Positions 12,284-23,697 of a DNA stretch of 64,000 bases are shown piece after piece. The notes below the pieces were generated by a model. It did no database searches. It had not been told where the DNA came from and was given only the letters and a program-made list of their open reading frames with translations. Within the stretch, counting starts at the first letter, position 1. Each line of letters starts with the position of its first letter. Made by a program: the position numbers and the translations under genes. Source of the DNA: Hygrophila difformis (Eukaryota > Streptophyta > Magnoliopsida > Lamiales > Acanthaceae); the NCBI GenBank assembly GCA_030278955.1, contig JAOANR010000006.1, positions 30,609,124 through 30,673,123 of the forward strand. The letters are read 5' to 3'.

Positions 12284-13858
12284 CTAAAACTGTATGCAAT
12301 CCTTCGTACTATGTGAGAAGGTGTTATGCCATTTACAGTACGTCCATCCATTGATTTCTTCTTCCGTGATCAATTTCTGGCCTGGAGGAAGTCGGATCTG
12401 ATGCTTCTCATATAGTGCATCAAAGATCTTTTCAATCTTTGATATGACGAAGCAAACGTATTCTTCTGCCATAGGTTTGGCATACTCGTTCTTCATAGGT
12501 CTTGCGGCCGTTGGTTTCAACTCGGTGCAAACAAAGGGTTTGCCCCGGACAAGTTCGATGGTCATTTGATCTGCAAGTTCAGCCTCTTGATTACAGGCCC
12601 CCTCTAGATCACTGTCACTATCCACATGTACGATAGCGACTTGGTACAGTCTTTTCTTTCTCTCCCCTCTGCCTTTTGATTCATGGGTCTCTTTAAATAG
12701 AGATTCAACCCTCACCACTTTAGTGAATAAGGATGCCATGTCATCAATGTCCAAGGGGGTTAACTTCTTTCTAACAGGAAGTTTTATGTTCTTAACCGCT
12801 ATGTCGGTTATTTCCTTTTCGGAAATAGCGGTTGTACACTTCCCTTTCTGTTGCCGTGGTAAAGGGTATTTGTGCACCATGTGGTAAAAGGTTATCCTCA
12901 TACACGTAGAGCGGACGACCTTTGATACACAGGCCTGTGGGTCTCTGGGACGTTTAACCCTAGCCTTCGCAACATGGTTGCTAAGTGCTCTTCTCCCATG
13001 TGCACCCGCTGTGACTCCGGTTTGCCTGGTATCAACGGTGGCGGAGAAGGAAGGTTCCTTGGTGGAACTACCAGACTTCCTAGTTTTGGTGGCGATAAGG
13101 CGGATTTTGAAATCCTTCCCGCCCGCCATTATTTCCCTCAAGGAAATTTCCGTCGTAAATTGGCGGAGGTGGTGGTGTTGCCCCCGAGTTATATTGACTT
13201 GGTTAGCGTCATGAAAACCCCCTGGAGCCCTAAATTCGGGCAGCCTGACCTTGACATTATTTTGTTTGTGGTTTTGGGGAGCGGTCAATCTGCTTCCACC
13301 CACTTGGTCATTCATCGTTACGAGAATCTGAGGAATTTCTTGCGCAGGATTGTGGACTTCTGCCATGGTTTCCATCCATGCTGGCTATGTGGTTGGGGCA
13401 GCCATAACAGCCATCAGTAGTCCAAAGGTTAATGGTGGTGCAGTCATGCAAAAAGGCTGATTCTGAGGAGAACCTTGGCCTGCCATGTGCATACCTCACG
13501 TCTCCATTGGCGGATACCAGGGATAGTTTGGCCCTTGGTAATAATACTGCCCTTGATTGGGCATTATTACGAGCAATGCATGTGTGGTAACGTTGTTAGC
13601 CATTAGACCCGGAGTACCCAATGGCGTCTTCAATGCAGCCTCCAGCCTTCTTGCGACAGTATTATCTAATGTTGCGGTTAGACTTTCGAATATTCCCTCA
13701 TCTAAGGAGAATGTTGGGACGTTCGATGACCCAGGGGTCTTCGTTGGTTGTCTCCTGGGAGGAGCAAGGGACGAATTCCATGCTTCCGTCATGTTTGCTC
13801 GAGGGGAATGATCTCCTGATCCAGCCATATCGTTTGATATCTCATGGAGTCGTCTCAA
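12284..13858 (-). pseudogene. Tat gag (interrupted)
   Basis: A single frame runs from 13858 to 12284 with in-frame stops at 13496-13498 and between there and 13375. The N-terminus is Pro/Thr-rich. The C-terminus carries the Tat-type zinc knuckle CKWHNTFSHSTKDC near residue 350 of the second block. The usual retrotransposon gag capsid motif is not evident in the middle, so part of gag may be lost or scrambled. Confidence 0.75.
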
Positions 13859-13953
13859 ACGCTTGTACTAGCTTCTTGTATGCTTTTTTACGGATCTCGC
13901 GGTTGCGTAAAGTGTACAATGGAGATCCTTGATTGCTGGGAGGAGTTTGGTCT

Positions 13954-13970
13954 CCCACTGTGGTCGCCAA
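13954..13970 (-). other. Putative Tat primer-binding site
   Basis: The minus strand reads TTGGCGACCACAGTGGG two bases after the 5' LTR. Tat elements often carry a TGGCGACTC..TGGGG site here, so this fits with mutations. I do not assign the primer tRNA. Confidence 0.55.
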
Positions 13971-14397
13971 CCTGTTACTCCCGTTTCGGGGTAACACTTA
14001 ATCCTCTAGACGGAGCCTTCAAGACGAAAGGCGGGACGAGGACAGTCCCAAGAAATGCTAGGAACTAGAGCATCGCGAAACAAACTAATGAAATGCAAGA
14101 AATCAGTAGAGGATAGAAGTAAAGAAAGCATTAAGGAAAACGATAAATACAAGTAAAGTACTGAAAAAGTAAAGACATTGTACTGAAATGTTTGATGGTT
14201 GAGGAACCCAGATTACATCTTGAGTTCTAATATTTATACAATGTCTGATGCCTGTTCGTTGAGAGGCACCGGTTGAGGGAAATGGATAAGGATGAAATTC
14301 ATAAAAGATCTTCACCGCCTTTATTCTGGTACTGGCGCGGATAAGGGTTCCGCGAGGGTGAGGAGAGTTTTCGCTCGGGATGATGTCACCTCGTAAC

Positions 14398-16429
14398 TAA
14401 TGCACCCTGTGAAACCACACTTATACAAGCTTGAATTGTACCACAATATGTCCAAAATGAGTGCATTTTACCTTAATTCATTGCACTTTTAGGTGTATTT
14501 CATGTGTTTTTATTTTTCAAGTGATCATGGTTAGATTTGGCTTATTTAGGTTAAATTTATCATGTTTTTATGTGTTTTTAATAAGACTTTGGCAAACCTA
14601 ATGCATTGCCATGTTGTTTCAGGCATTTAAATGATGAAAAGCGATGTTCGGAAGCTTTATTTTGGAAAATAAGGAATATTTAATGTGGTATGTGCCAAGA
14701 TTCAGACTTAGAAAAAATTCAGTTGAAATCTTCTCAGGAGGCTCCGCACAGGCATTGCGGAGCCTAAATTGCCTTTCGAGCACCGCATCAGGCACCATTT
14801 CAACACTTAGAAAAATTTCGGAGGTGAAAAAGCATCAGAATGCTCCGCACCTTCTTGGCGGCGCCTAAAACAGCCTCCAGGCGCCACTTTTGGCACCGCA
14901 ATCAGAAAATTGGGAAAAAGCTTTAGAATGCTCCGCACCTTCTTGGCGGCGCCTAAAACAGTTCCAGGCGCCACTTTTGGCACCGCAATCAGAAAATCGG
15001 GAAAATTACCAGGATGCGCCGACTCTTCTTGGTGGCGCCTAAAACCCCTTCCGAGCGCCGTTTTGGGCGCCACAGTCGCGGTTTGGAGGTTTTCTAACCT
15101 CCCGAACACGGTTTTAAAAGCCCATTTTTCGTCATTCTCTTCAGTCGAGACTCAAGGCAGACTCATAATTTGATAGATACATCTCTGCAACCTTGGAGAA
15201 GAAGGCCGATAACACCGAACCATGCCGGAGGAAGTGATCGGAATGTCTTTCTGACTGTGTTCTTCGCATTCTAGGTGTTTTTTTCCTTTTTCTCGCTTTG
15301 TAATGTTTAGGATTTGCTTTTAAACATAATTTCCTACTGTTTTCATGTTTGTAAACGGATTTCTATGTTGTTCGTGTTAAAAGTATTCTAGAACGGGAGT
15401 TCAGAATCACTTTTGAAGTACGAATTTATGTTCTATGGAAGTATAATAAATGTCGATGTTTATCTGTGTAATCTGGATTAATCTGCAAGAACTGTTAGAA
15501 TTTGAATTAGAATTATGTATTGGATTCCTGAAATTGATCGACAATTATGTTTTGGCAAAAATCTGAAATCTGCATTTTTAATCTGCTAAATCTGGATTGA
15601 TCGATTATTCTGCATATTTTGTCTACAATAAAATGATAAAAATTCTAATATGTTCACATTTTAAATTTAGTATTAAAATCCATATTACCATGTTTTATCA
15701 ATATTTTACCATGTTTATTAGATTATTTACACTATTCTGCATAATTAAATGTTAGAATCTAATCTGTTTGATTTCTGCTTTGCTAAATCGGGAGATAAAA
15801 AGTGGAAATTAGATTTTAGTACCGGTCTTGGGAATAAATCATATTAAAATAGATTCTGGCATGTACACACTGATTTGGGAAATGAAATGTGTCGTATGAT
15901 CACAATAGGAAAATTTGTATGCTTGGGAAAGACTCAAATTTATGCCTAGACTGATTATTGCAGAATGTTAGATAATTTAATTTGCTTCCATGAAGTCTGT
16001 TTTTACAAATTATGAAAACTAGGAAATTGTTATATTTTTAATCTTTATAAAATTATTAATTCTGCTGAAACTGATCTTTTTAGACATTGGGAAATGCTAA
16101 ATCATTATGCAATTTCGTTTTTATATAAAGATGGCATGTTCTAAATCATTACAAGCATATATTTTATTTTTAGTTTTATTATATTTAATTTTTAATATGC
16201 TTTATATTTATTTTAAATGCTATCATTTTAATTTAATCACCATTAGAATTAAACAAACTCTTTTTAAAATATAATATATATTATTAATGAACTTAAAATG
16301 ACTAAGTTTTCTCCAGAATGAAATAATATTCTGAATTCCCTTGGGTTCGACCCGGTATTCACCGGTTTTTATTACTTGATGACAACCATCCGCTTGTGGT
16401 AAAATATGAGTAGTGAAAATCACTCATCA
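14398..16429 (+). mobile_element. Solo LTR (2,032 bp) inside the Tat 5' LTR
   Basis: The insertion is flanked by GTAAC at 14393-14397 and 16430-16434. Its ends are TAATGCACC and CACTCATCA; a G-to-A change in the first TG would restore a perfect TGATG/CATCA pair. The end contains CCCTTGGGTTCGACCC, a motif often seen near the 3' end of plant gypsy LTRs such as Athila. There is no coding potential. The element is best read as the product of LTR-LTR recombination. A GC-rich tandem array lies at 14743-15098. Confidence 0.8.
14743..15098 (+). repeat. GC-rich tandem array of about 86-bp units (about four copies)
   Basis: Units start near 14743 (diverged), 14843, 14931 and 15017. The two central ones are nearly identical. 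Each holds GGCGCCTAAAAC and a later GCGCCACTTTTGGC block, so GGCGCC palindromes recur. A 100-codon minus-strand frame across the array is a product of the repetition. Confidence 0.85.
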
Positions 16430-17065
16430 GTAACGTATTGGAACCGCTTCCTCTAACTCGTGGTACTCGGGCAGTTATCGTGCTCGGGTATGGCTTTCTC
16501 CGGGTTGCGCCGTTATTTAGATAGGTTGGCTTGCTCGGGCGATGTCCCCGGGGTCTATGGGCGGTCTTGGGCTATCTCTTCCGTATCAAGCCTAGAGATT
16601 GGACCCTTATGCAAATTGGGCCTGGATATGTATGTGGGCTGGATTATCACAATTTTTATGTGTTAACAAGTATATATACAATTAAACTTTTTAATAATAT
16701 TAATTCTTTAAGCCATTTTGATATGTATATATTAATTTTAATTATACATAGTTATTTTAATTAATTTTATATTACATATTTTATTTTATTTTCAAAATTC
16801 AATATTATTTATTAAATTTTTTAAATTTAATTATTTTTCTAATTAATTTATTTTAGTTTTATTTTATTATGTCATTAATATTCTGATTTGGCATGTCATA
16901 TGTGTATTAACATTCCATGTGGACATAATTATGGAATTAATTAGATAAAGATATATGATTAGTAAGAAAATGACCCTTTTGGATATTTTATGTAAATGTG
17001 GAAGACAAATATGGGCGAAAAATAGAAAAATAACTATTTTGAATTTTTGAAAAAAAAAAGACCGT

Positions 17066-17352
17066 ATAATACATTTTTCCTACTCATATTTAAAAATCTA
17101 TTCACCAAATATAATTAAACATTTACCATTTGAACAATTCTTTTTTGTCTTGTTTGAGCATCTGTAAAGGGTAAAGAGCACACAAACTCAAGTCCCCCCC
17201 ACCTGAGGACAAGTCTCCCGATACAATGAGTCCAACAAAACTTTCTAACAACTGCACAACCTAGGAATTAAACTCTATGCTCAAAATGAGCACTTGCTCA
17301 TCACATCATGCATGAGTAAATGGCGAGTCGTAGGGATTCTTGAGGAGATTAA
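17066..17352. other. Unassigned intergenic stretch
   Basis: No gene is visible. AAATGGCGAGTCG occurs at 17319 and again at 17351, a small local duplication. Confidence 0.6.
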
Positions 17353-17767
17353 ATGGCGAGTCGGACTTGGTGGAAGATGGAGGAGAGGCTGATCGATGAA
17401 AACTTGGTTTGCTTAGAGAACACATTTCCAGCAAGCCTGACTAGATCGTGCAGTAAGGGGTGGAAAGTTCCTCGGCATGGTTTAGTGTGGGAAAGACCGC
17501 TCGAGGGATGGTGGAAAATCAACATGGACGGCTCATCTTTGGGGAATCCCGGGCCGGCCGGTGTTGGAGGTGTTATAAGGGATGACATGGGGTAGTGCTA
17601 TTCATTCTTTCTGATTTCGTAGGAAACACTGATTCGACAGAAGCCGAACTCACAGCGGTTAATAGGGTCTTATCCGAGACCAAGGGTTCCCTCTACCAAG
17701 ATTAGTCTTCAAGTGTGATTCTGTTAATATAGTTCGATGGCTTAAAGATCCTAAATTTGTTCCTTGG
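17353..17767 (+). pseudogene. LINE 3' RNase H fragment
   Basis: The frame at 17353-17595 ends WWKINMDGSSLGNPGPAGVG, the start of the plant-LINE RNase H domain with its first catalytic Asp. After a stop, another frame continues with STEAELTAVNRVLSE, the Glu-containing motif. It resembles but is not identical to the domain at the end of the nearby LINE, so it is a separate decayed copy. Confidence 0.75.
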
Positions 17768-17810
17768 TGAGGTATTCAAAACAGATTTTAATAAGTCTTT
17801 AAAAATCTAG

Positions 17811-18068
17811 GGCCCTGTTTGAGAATTAGCTGTTCGCTATTAGCTGATTCTGTGAGTAATAATTAGTTAAAATTAGCTGTTTGACAATTTTGAGACTAAC
17901 TTTTTGCCTAGAAAAAGCTAAAATCCAAAATACTGTTATTTGCAGCGGTTTCGAAAAGAGCTGATTAAACACTGTTTTAAGTTATTTTGTCTTTTTAAGT
18001 AATCTATCTTATCTCATATTGTGAGACAAATTAATTGATTGGATTTAGCTGTTTTACCAAACAGGGCC
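17811..18068. mobile_element. Tourist-type (PIF/Harbinger) MITE
   Basis: Terminal inverted repeats GGCCCTGTTTG / CAAACAGGGCC are flanked by the 3-bp duplication TAG (17808-17810 and 18069-18071). It is 258 bp, non-coding, and inserted inside the older MITE. Confidence 0.85.
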
Positions 18069-18303
18069 TAGATGTATTCAATACAGATTTTTAAAAGTAT
18101 TTAAAAATTTTGGGGTATTCAATGGTTCATGGATTTGTACAGTTAATGATCAATTTAATAATTTTTTTCTAGGAATCGAAAATGGAAAACCCTAAGATGG
18201 TCGACGCCGCTGATCCCACCCTGGTGCCGCCCCACCTTCATCCGCCGCCGGTGCCCCCTGATCCTGTCACCCCCCTAGCCTTCCTTCGTTCCGAGACATC
18301 ACC

Positions 18304-19635
18304 ATGCCCAAGCCCCCCTCTGCGACTCCCCCTGCTGGGATGAACATTCCCCTATGCGAGTTAGTGTCATACGATGTGGTGGACGATAATCCGCTGCTGC
18401 CTCGGATTACTATTGAACCGGCTGCCATTACCCGTCTAAGTTATCCGTTCCAAGATGCGCTGGTCGTAAGGGTTTTAGGGAAACGCTTGAGCCTCACGCT
18501 AATGCAAGACAAGCTTAAGGCTTTGTGGAAACCTAAAGGCTTTCTTAAAGTGGTTGATAGTGATAAGGGATACTTCATTGCCAAGTTTGCTTCCGAGGAG
18601 GACCGGCGACATGCTCTGTACGATGGTCCTTGGTCGATCTTTGGCCACCACCTTGCAGTAGCGCCATGGTCTAAAGACACACATGCTACGGCGGGGAAAA
18701 TAACAAAGACATCCGTTTGGGTGAGATTTCCCGGACTCGATCCCATCCTCTACGAGGAGGAGATGCTTCTTTTGATTGCTAGAATGGTTGGCAAGCCTTT
18801 GCGCGTTGACATTGATTCGAAGGACCTCAACCGTGCGAAGTTTGCACGTGTCTGTGTCGAGATCGATCTGCAGAAGCCTGTCATTGGAAAAGTTATGGTT
18901 AATTCGGAATGGATACTAGTGGCATATGAGGGTCTCCATCACATATGCACATCTTGTGGCCGGTTTCGTTTTGATCTACGCGAGTGTGTTCATCATGGGC
19001 GAGAGGATATTCTGCAAACGACGCCTCCGGCGGATGAGGCGGCCGTTACTCCGGGCTCGGAGGAACAAGCTGATGCTGTGGCCGGGAATGCTCAAGCTGG
19101 CGCTAATGTGGAAGGTGCGGATAATGTGGGTGGAAAAGATTTGGACGCTCGAATGGCGGAGGCCGAATTGGATACGAATCAGCCCCGTTTGGAAACAAAT
19201 CTTCACGCTAAGGAAACTAGGGTTTCTAGGGTTTATGTGGTTGGGAACCCTAACCTGAGTAATCCGGCCATAGCGACCCATGGGGAGTGGATAATGATCA
19301 CCCGACCGCCTCGGCAGCCAAGGCGCGAACTGCCTAAAGGGCAATCAAGAGCGCCCTTGCAAGATCGGACCAACGCCCCTGAACGGCCAAAGGAGGTGAC
19401 TAAGGTGGCATATGAGAGTAGCACGCCAAGGGATATCAATAGGAAGCTCAAAGGAAAACGTGCTCGTTATCTGGAGCCTTCCCAAACAGATAGGCGGCTG
19501 GAGCCGCAGCTGGAAGCCACAACCTCTGTAAACAACTCCTTCCTTGCCTTGACATGGGAGGGTAATGAAATGGATGAAGATACCTCTGGAGAGGGAAAGG
19601 GAATACAGGGTCCTCGTGCCAATGTTTCCCAATGA
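18304..19635 (+). CDS. LINE ORF1 protein (DUF4283, zinc knuckle)
   Basis: This 443-residue protein would bind LINE RNA. Residues about 50-200 form the DUF4283 domain (GPWSIFGHHLAVAPW is diagnostic). A CCHC-type knuckle follows at about 216-230, CTSCGRFRFDLREC, whose His is replaced. The rest is a charged, disordered tail. The stop TGA at 19633-19635 overlaps the ORF2 start in ATGA. An alternative ATG at 18182 opens a Pro-rich frame (MENPKMVDAADP) shifted relative to this one, so the original start may lie there with a later frameshift. The frame is otherwise intact. Confidence 0.85.
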   Translation: MPKPPSATPPAGMNIPLCELVSYDVVDDNPLLPRITIEPAAITRLSYPFQDALVVRVLGKRLSLTLMQDKLKALWKPKGFLKVVDSDKGYFIAKFASEEDRRHALYDGPWSIFGHHLAVAPWSKDTHATAGKITKTSVWVRFPGLDPILYEEEMLLLIARMVGKPLRVDIDSKDLNRAKFARVCVEIDLQKPVIGKVMVNSEWILVAYEGLHHICTSCGRFRFDLRECVHHGREDILQTTPPADEAAVTPGSEEQADAVAGNAQAGANVEGADNVGGKDLDARMAEAELDTNQPRLETNLHAKETRVSRVYVVGNPNLSNPAIATHGEWIMITRPPRQPRRELPKGQSRAPLQDRTNAPERPKEVTKVAYESSTPRDINRKLKGKRARYLEPSQTDRRLEPQLEATTSVNNSFLALTWEGNEMDEDTSGEGKGIQGPRANVSQ

Positions 19636-22600
19636 CGGAGTTCAACGATTTTTCAATCCTGGCATGGAATATACGTGGCGCCATGCATAGGAACACCCAA
19701 CGCCACCTTGGAGATATGTTACGGGCTTTAAGTCCGTCTGTGTTGATTATTATGGAACCTCGGGGTCCGTTTGACCGGCTTCGGGTGCCATTGTATCGAT
19801 GGAATTATGAGGCGATCCATGTGATTGAAAGCGTGGGACAGGCTGGTGGAATTTGGCTCCTCCAAAGGATCGGCCAGCGATCTAGTTTCTCAATCACATC
19901 CATCATGGCTCGTATTATTACTGTGCGGATTTCTTGTGGAGATATTGCTTGGTCTTTATCCGCGATATATGCGAATCCTCGGTCTGGGGATCGGCTTGCG
20001 GATTGGAATGATATGCGGACTGTTGGCTCCCTGGTGAATGGTCCTTGGAGTGCGATCGGCGATTGGAATGATGTTCTGTATCCGGCTGAGTCTACTGGAG
20101 TGATTCATGACCCTAGGCACTGTACTGAGTTTCGGGATATGTTGGACGACTGTGGTCTACATACAATCTACACAGTTGGTGACCTCTTCACTTGGCAGCG
20201 CAATAATTCGGGTGGCCCGATAGCTCGCAAGCGCCTGGATAGGGCGGTTGGTAATGCAGCTTGGTCAACCCTTTTTCCGGGAGGTATGGTGGAGGTCCTT
20301 CCTCGTCGGGTGTCCGATCACAATGCACTTGTCATGAAGTGTCGTCAGACGTTTGGAGCTGTGGGCGACATACCATTTAGATGGGAACTTGCATGGTTTA
20401 CTCATCCACATTATAGTCATATAGTGGATGCGGCTTGGCATCGGGGGAATCCGGATATTTGTGATCGCATTCAACAGGTGCAAGAGGCATCCAAATTCTT
20501 CAATAAGCACACCTTCGGCCATATCAGGGGGAAGAAGAATAGGCTATTGAGGAGATTGGCAGGCATCCAGAGGGTTCTTGGGAGAGTTGACTCGGCTGTC
20601 CTTCACTTGCTGGAAGGGAAACTCACCAAGGAATTAAATGAGGTGCTTCGGCAGGAGGAAATGATGTGGTACCAGTAATCTCGGGACAAGTGGATCCGTC
20701 ATGGCGATGGGAATACTAGGTATTTCCATGCCCAAACCCTTATTCGAAGAAAGAAGAGCAATATTCTTGGCCTTGAGATAGATGGGGAATGGACTACCAA
20801 TGAGGCTGCCATGCGCGATCATGCACGTTCACATTTTCACTCCCTGTTTGCAGCTTCCATCCGGCCACCATGTCCGCCGGGGATCCTGACTCCGCTACCT
20901 ACCATGCAGGTAGCTCCGGGGCTTGATCAGGAAGTGAGCATAGATGAAGTTACTTTGGCTCTTAAAGATATGAAGAGTTACTCGGCCCCGGGGCCAGATG
21001 GGTTGCCAACGATCTTCTATAAATTATACTGGATGACTGTTGGCGACTCGATGTGGAGATTTGTGAAAGAGGCTTTTGCGTTGGGCTCTTTTGACTCAAC
21101 GGTGGCCGCCACCCTGATTTGCTTGATTCCAAAAGTTGAAGTCCCTAGGGAAATCCGCCAGTTCCGCCCGATCAGTCTTTGTAACGTTTGTTATAAAGTA
21201 CTAACTAAGATCTTGGTAAATCGACTGCGTCCAATCCTACAATCCTACATTGGTCCCTTTCAGTCGGCCTTTTTGCCCGGGCGTGGCACCGCTAGCAATG
21301 CTATCATCTTGCAAGAAGTGCTTTCAGTGTTCAGAAACACTAGCCGGAGAGCTCAATCCATTTTACTTAAGGTGGACTTGGAAAAAGCATACGATAATGT
21401 CCAATGGGATTTCCTAGATGAATGTCTGCATGAAATGGGGGTGCCGGTTCCATTGGCTCGTATTATTATGTACTGTGTGCGGTCTCCTTCATATACACTC
21501 TTGTGGAATGGGACGACCTTACCCCCCTTTACGCCGGCTAAAGGGCTTCGCCAAGGTGACCCCCTCTCCCCGTATCTTTTCATTATTGTAATGGAGAAAC
21601 TCTCTCGCTCTATCTTGCAGCAGGTTTCGGAGGGGCAATGGGAGCCTATTTCATTAGGCCGAGGGGTGCCAGCTATCTCCCACCTCATGTTTGCGGATGA
21701 TCTCCTATTATTCTCCGGGGCATCGGACGCAAGTGTGGAGTGCATGGATCGAGTCTTGTCGGCCTTTGCTGGACAATCGGGGTTAAGGATTAATGTGCGC
21801 AAGTCCTGCGCTATGGCGTCAGCTGGTGTTTCCTTGGCCACCGTTAATCGACTTGAGGGGCTCTTGAACATTCGATTTACTACTGACATTGGGAAGTGGC
21901 TTGGATTTCCCCTCATGGCGGGCATGCCCCGAGCTAGCCAACTGGAATTCTTAGTTGATCGACTGCATGCTAAGATGGGCGCTTGGAAATGAGCTCTACT
22001 TAATAAAGCAGGTCGGATCACCTTGGCCAAGGCTGTACTTAACTCAATTTCATCATACACTATGCAGATTATATGGCTCCCGGCGTCAATCTGTGATTCT
22101 CTTGACCGAATTATTAGAAGGTTTATTTGGAAGGATGTGCATGGGCGTGGCATACACCTTGTCAATTGGGACGTGGTGGCTAAACCACGCAAACTGGGCG
22201 GTCTTGGTCTCCGCAAGAGTAGGGACATGAATATAGCGCTTCTTGGCAAGCTATATCGAGCTATTCTCTGTAGGGAGTCGCACGCTTGGACATCTATTTT
22301 CCTGGCTAAATATCGATGCCAGGGTGGCCACTTCCCTCAGCGCCCTGCCACCTCGGCCACTTATAAAGCTCTTCAGCGAATAGGGCCGCTGTTGGCGCTT
22401 GGATTCAGAATACGACTTGGATCTGGCAACACTAACCTCTGGGATGGTAATTGGTTGCCGGGGGGGACCGCTAGCGGGACGGGTCTCCTACATTTATATC
22501 TCAGAGACTAATCTCAAGGTTAAGGACGTGTTTGATGGGACCAATTGGCGTCTGGATAGGCTGTGGTCTCCCCTCACTCAATCGATAATCAATGAGATCA

Positions 22601-23697
22601 AGGCTTTTGGTCCGCCTCCTCTTCACCCTGCTACTGAAGACTCATTCTGCTGGATAGGGCATGGTTCAGGCATCTACTCAGCAGCTAGTGGATATGATTG
22701 GTTGTTACGATATCGTGGTGTGCATGATGTGGATGGGAGCTCTTGGGTGTGGAGAGTGCCTGCAGCGGAAAAAATCAGACTACTACTTTGGCTTTTTGTT
22801 AAAAATGCATTGCCTACGAATGCCCTTCGATACCGACGTGGCATGGCTTCATCGCCTGTCTGTACCATCTGTGGTACGATGGAGGAAACTGCTTTCCATG
22901 TTTTCTTCCAATGCCCTTGGGTGCAACACATCTGGCAAGGTGGAGGGGTTGGTGCTCCGTCCTTCAGTATAGACACAACACTGGGGAATTCGGAAGCTGT
23001 GCGTCGCCTGTGTAAAGAATGGAGGGGTCATGGCTGGGCATCCTTCTGGTCCATTTGGAAAGCCCGGAATGCGCATTGCATGCATGGTGAGGTCACTCCT
23101 ACTCAGTCTCTTAGCCGCCAGATTCGTGGATTGGGTGAGGCGATAGATCGGACTTATGGGCGTGGCAAGAACAGGCGGCAACCGAGGCTGGTTACCTGGA
23201 ACCTGACGTCTCATGCTGGGGTTTTGCTCCATGTAGATGGGAGTTCTCTGGGCAATCCGGGGCCGGCCGGGTTTGGTGGTGTTGTTCGTCTCGGGGATGG
23301 TCAGTAGATTGCTGGATTCACAGGTTACATTGGTACTAACACCAACTTGGTGGCTGAGCTCTATGGCATGTGGAAGGGAATGGAAGTGTTGCAGCAACGG
23401 CACATCGACGCAGCCTTGTGTTTCTCTGATTCCGAAGAGGCACTTAGGCTTGTTCACCAAGGAGTATTGCAGACTCACTTATTGGCTCCATTGGTGAATC
23501 ATATCCGAGACTTGATGCATGAACATCCGAACTATGTTTGGAATCACATCCTTCGCGAGGGCAACATGGTGGCCGATTGCATGGCTAAACGTGGAGCCAA
23601 ATCGGTTGACTTCTTCACGACGTGGGCGTTCCCGCCAGATGATACTCGACTGCATCTTGCTGCTGACTATGCGGGTGTTTGGTTTCCCCGTGGATAG
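19632..23697 (+). pseudogene. LINE ORF2 (endonuclease, reverse transcriptase, RNase H)
   Basis: The order is an APE-type endonuclease (WNIRGAMHRN, IGDWNDVLYP, SDHNALVMK), RT (APGPDGLPTIFYK, LKVDLEKAYDNVQW, catalytic FADD at 21690-21701), zf-RVT (CTICGTMEETAFHVFFQCPW) and RNase H (HVDGSSLGNPGPAG, AELYGMWKG, FSDSEEAL, ADCMAKRGA, all four acidic residues present). Lesions are TAA at 20676-20678, TGA at 21990-21992, a one-base shift at or just after the seven-G run 22460-22466, and TAG at 23305-23307, where a Trp codon is expected. Everything else stays in one frame, so decay is mild. Confidence 0.9.

Larger units (their letters stand above)
6512..16668 (-). mobile_element. Decayed Ty3/gypsy retrotransposon of the Tat lineage
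   Basis: Direct LTRs lie at 6512-7193 and 13973-16668 (the latter interrupted), with the target duplication AGTAT at 6507-6511 and 16669-16673. Between them, on the minus strand, the order is gag, protease, RT, RNase H, a second archaeal-type RNase H, integrase. Dual RNase H is the hallmark of the Tat clade (Retand/Ogre group). A purine tract beside the 3' LTR and a TTGGCGACCACAGTGGG site beside the 5' LTR confirm orientation. Coding frames are broken by many stops and shifts. Without the solo-LTR insertion the element is about 8.1 kb. Confidence 0.9.
13973..16668 (-). repeat. 5' LTR of the Tat element, split by a solo LTR
   Basis: 13973-14397 and 16435-16668 together match the 3' LTR 6512-7193. 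The outer end is intact (TGTTAACA) and abuts the AGTAT duplication. Confidence 0.88.
845..17065. mobile_element. Inverted-repeat (MITE-like) element split by two LTR retrotransposons
   Basis: The sequence 845-956 continued at 6246-6285 is an imperfect reverse complement of 16921-17065. The arms share, in order, a GGTC plus poly-T block, AATATCCAAAA, a TCATTTTCTTACTAATCAT block and CTAATTAATTCC. Removing the two retrotransposons (957-6240 plus one TSD, and 6512-16668 plus one TSD) leaves about 0.8 kb with arms of roughly 150 bp. The outer ends are uncertain by about 10 bp and I could not fix a target-site duplication, so the superfamily is open. The centre (6290-6511 and 16674-16920) is AT-rich and non-coding. 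Confidence 0.55.

Noticed and set aside
14807..15109. 100-codon minus-strand frame with repeated Thr-Val-Ala-Pro-Lys words
   Set aside because: It arises from the tandem GC-rich array.
21353..22249. 298-codon minus-strand frame
   Set aside because: It is the antisense shadow of LINE reverse transcriptase.
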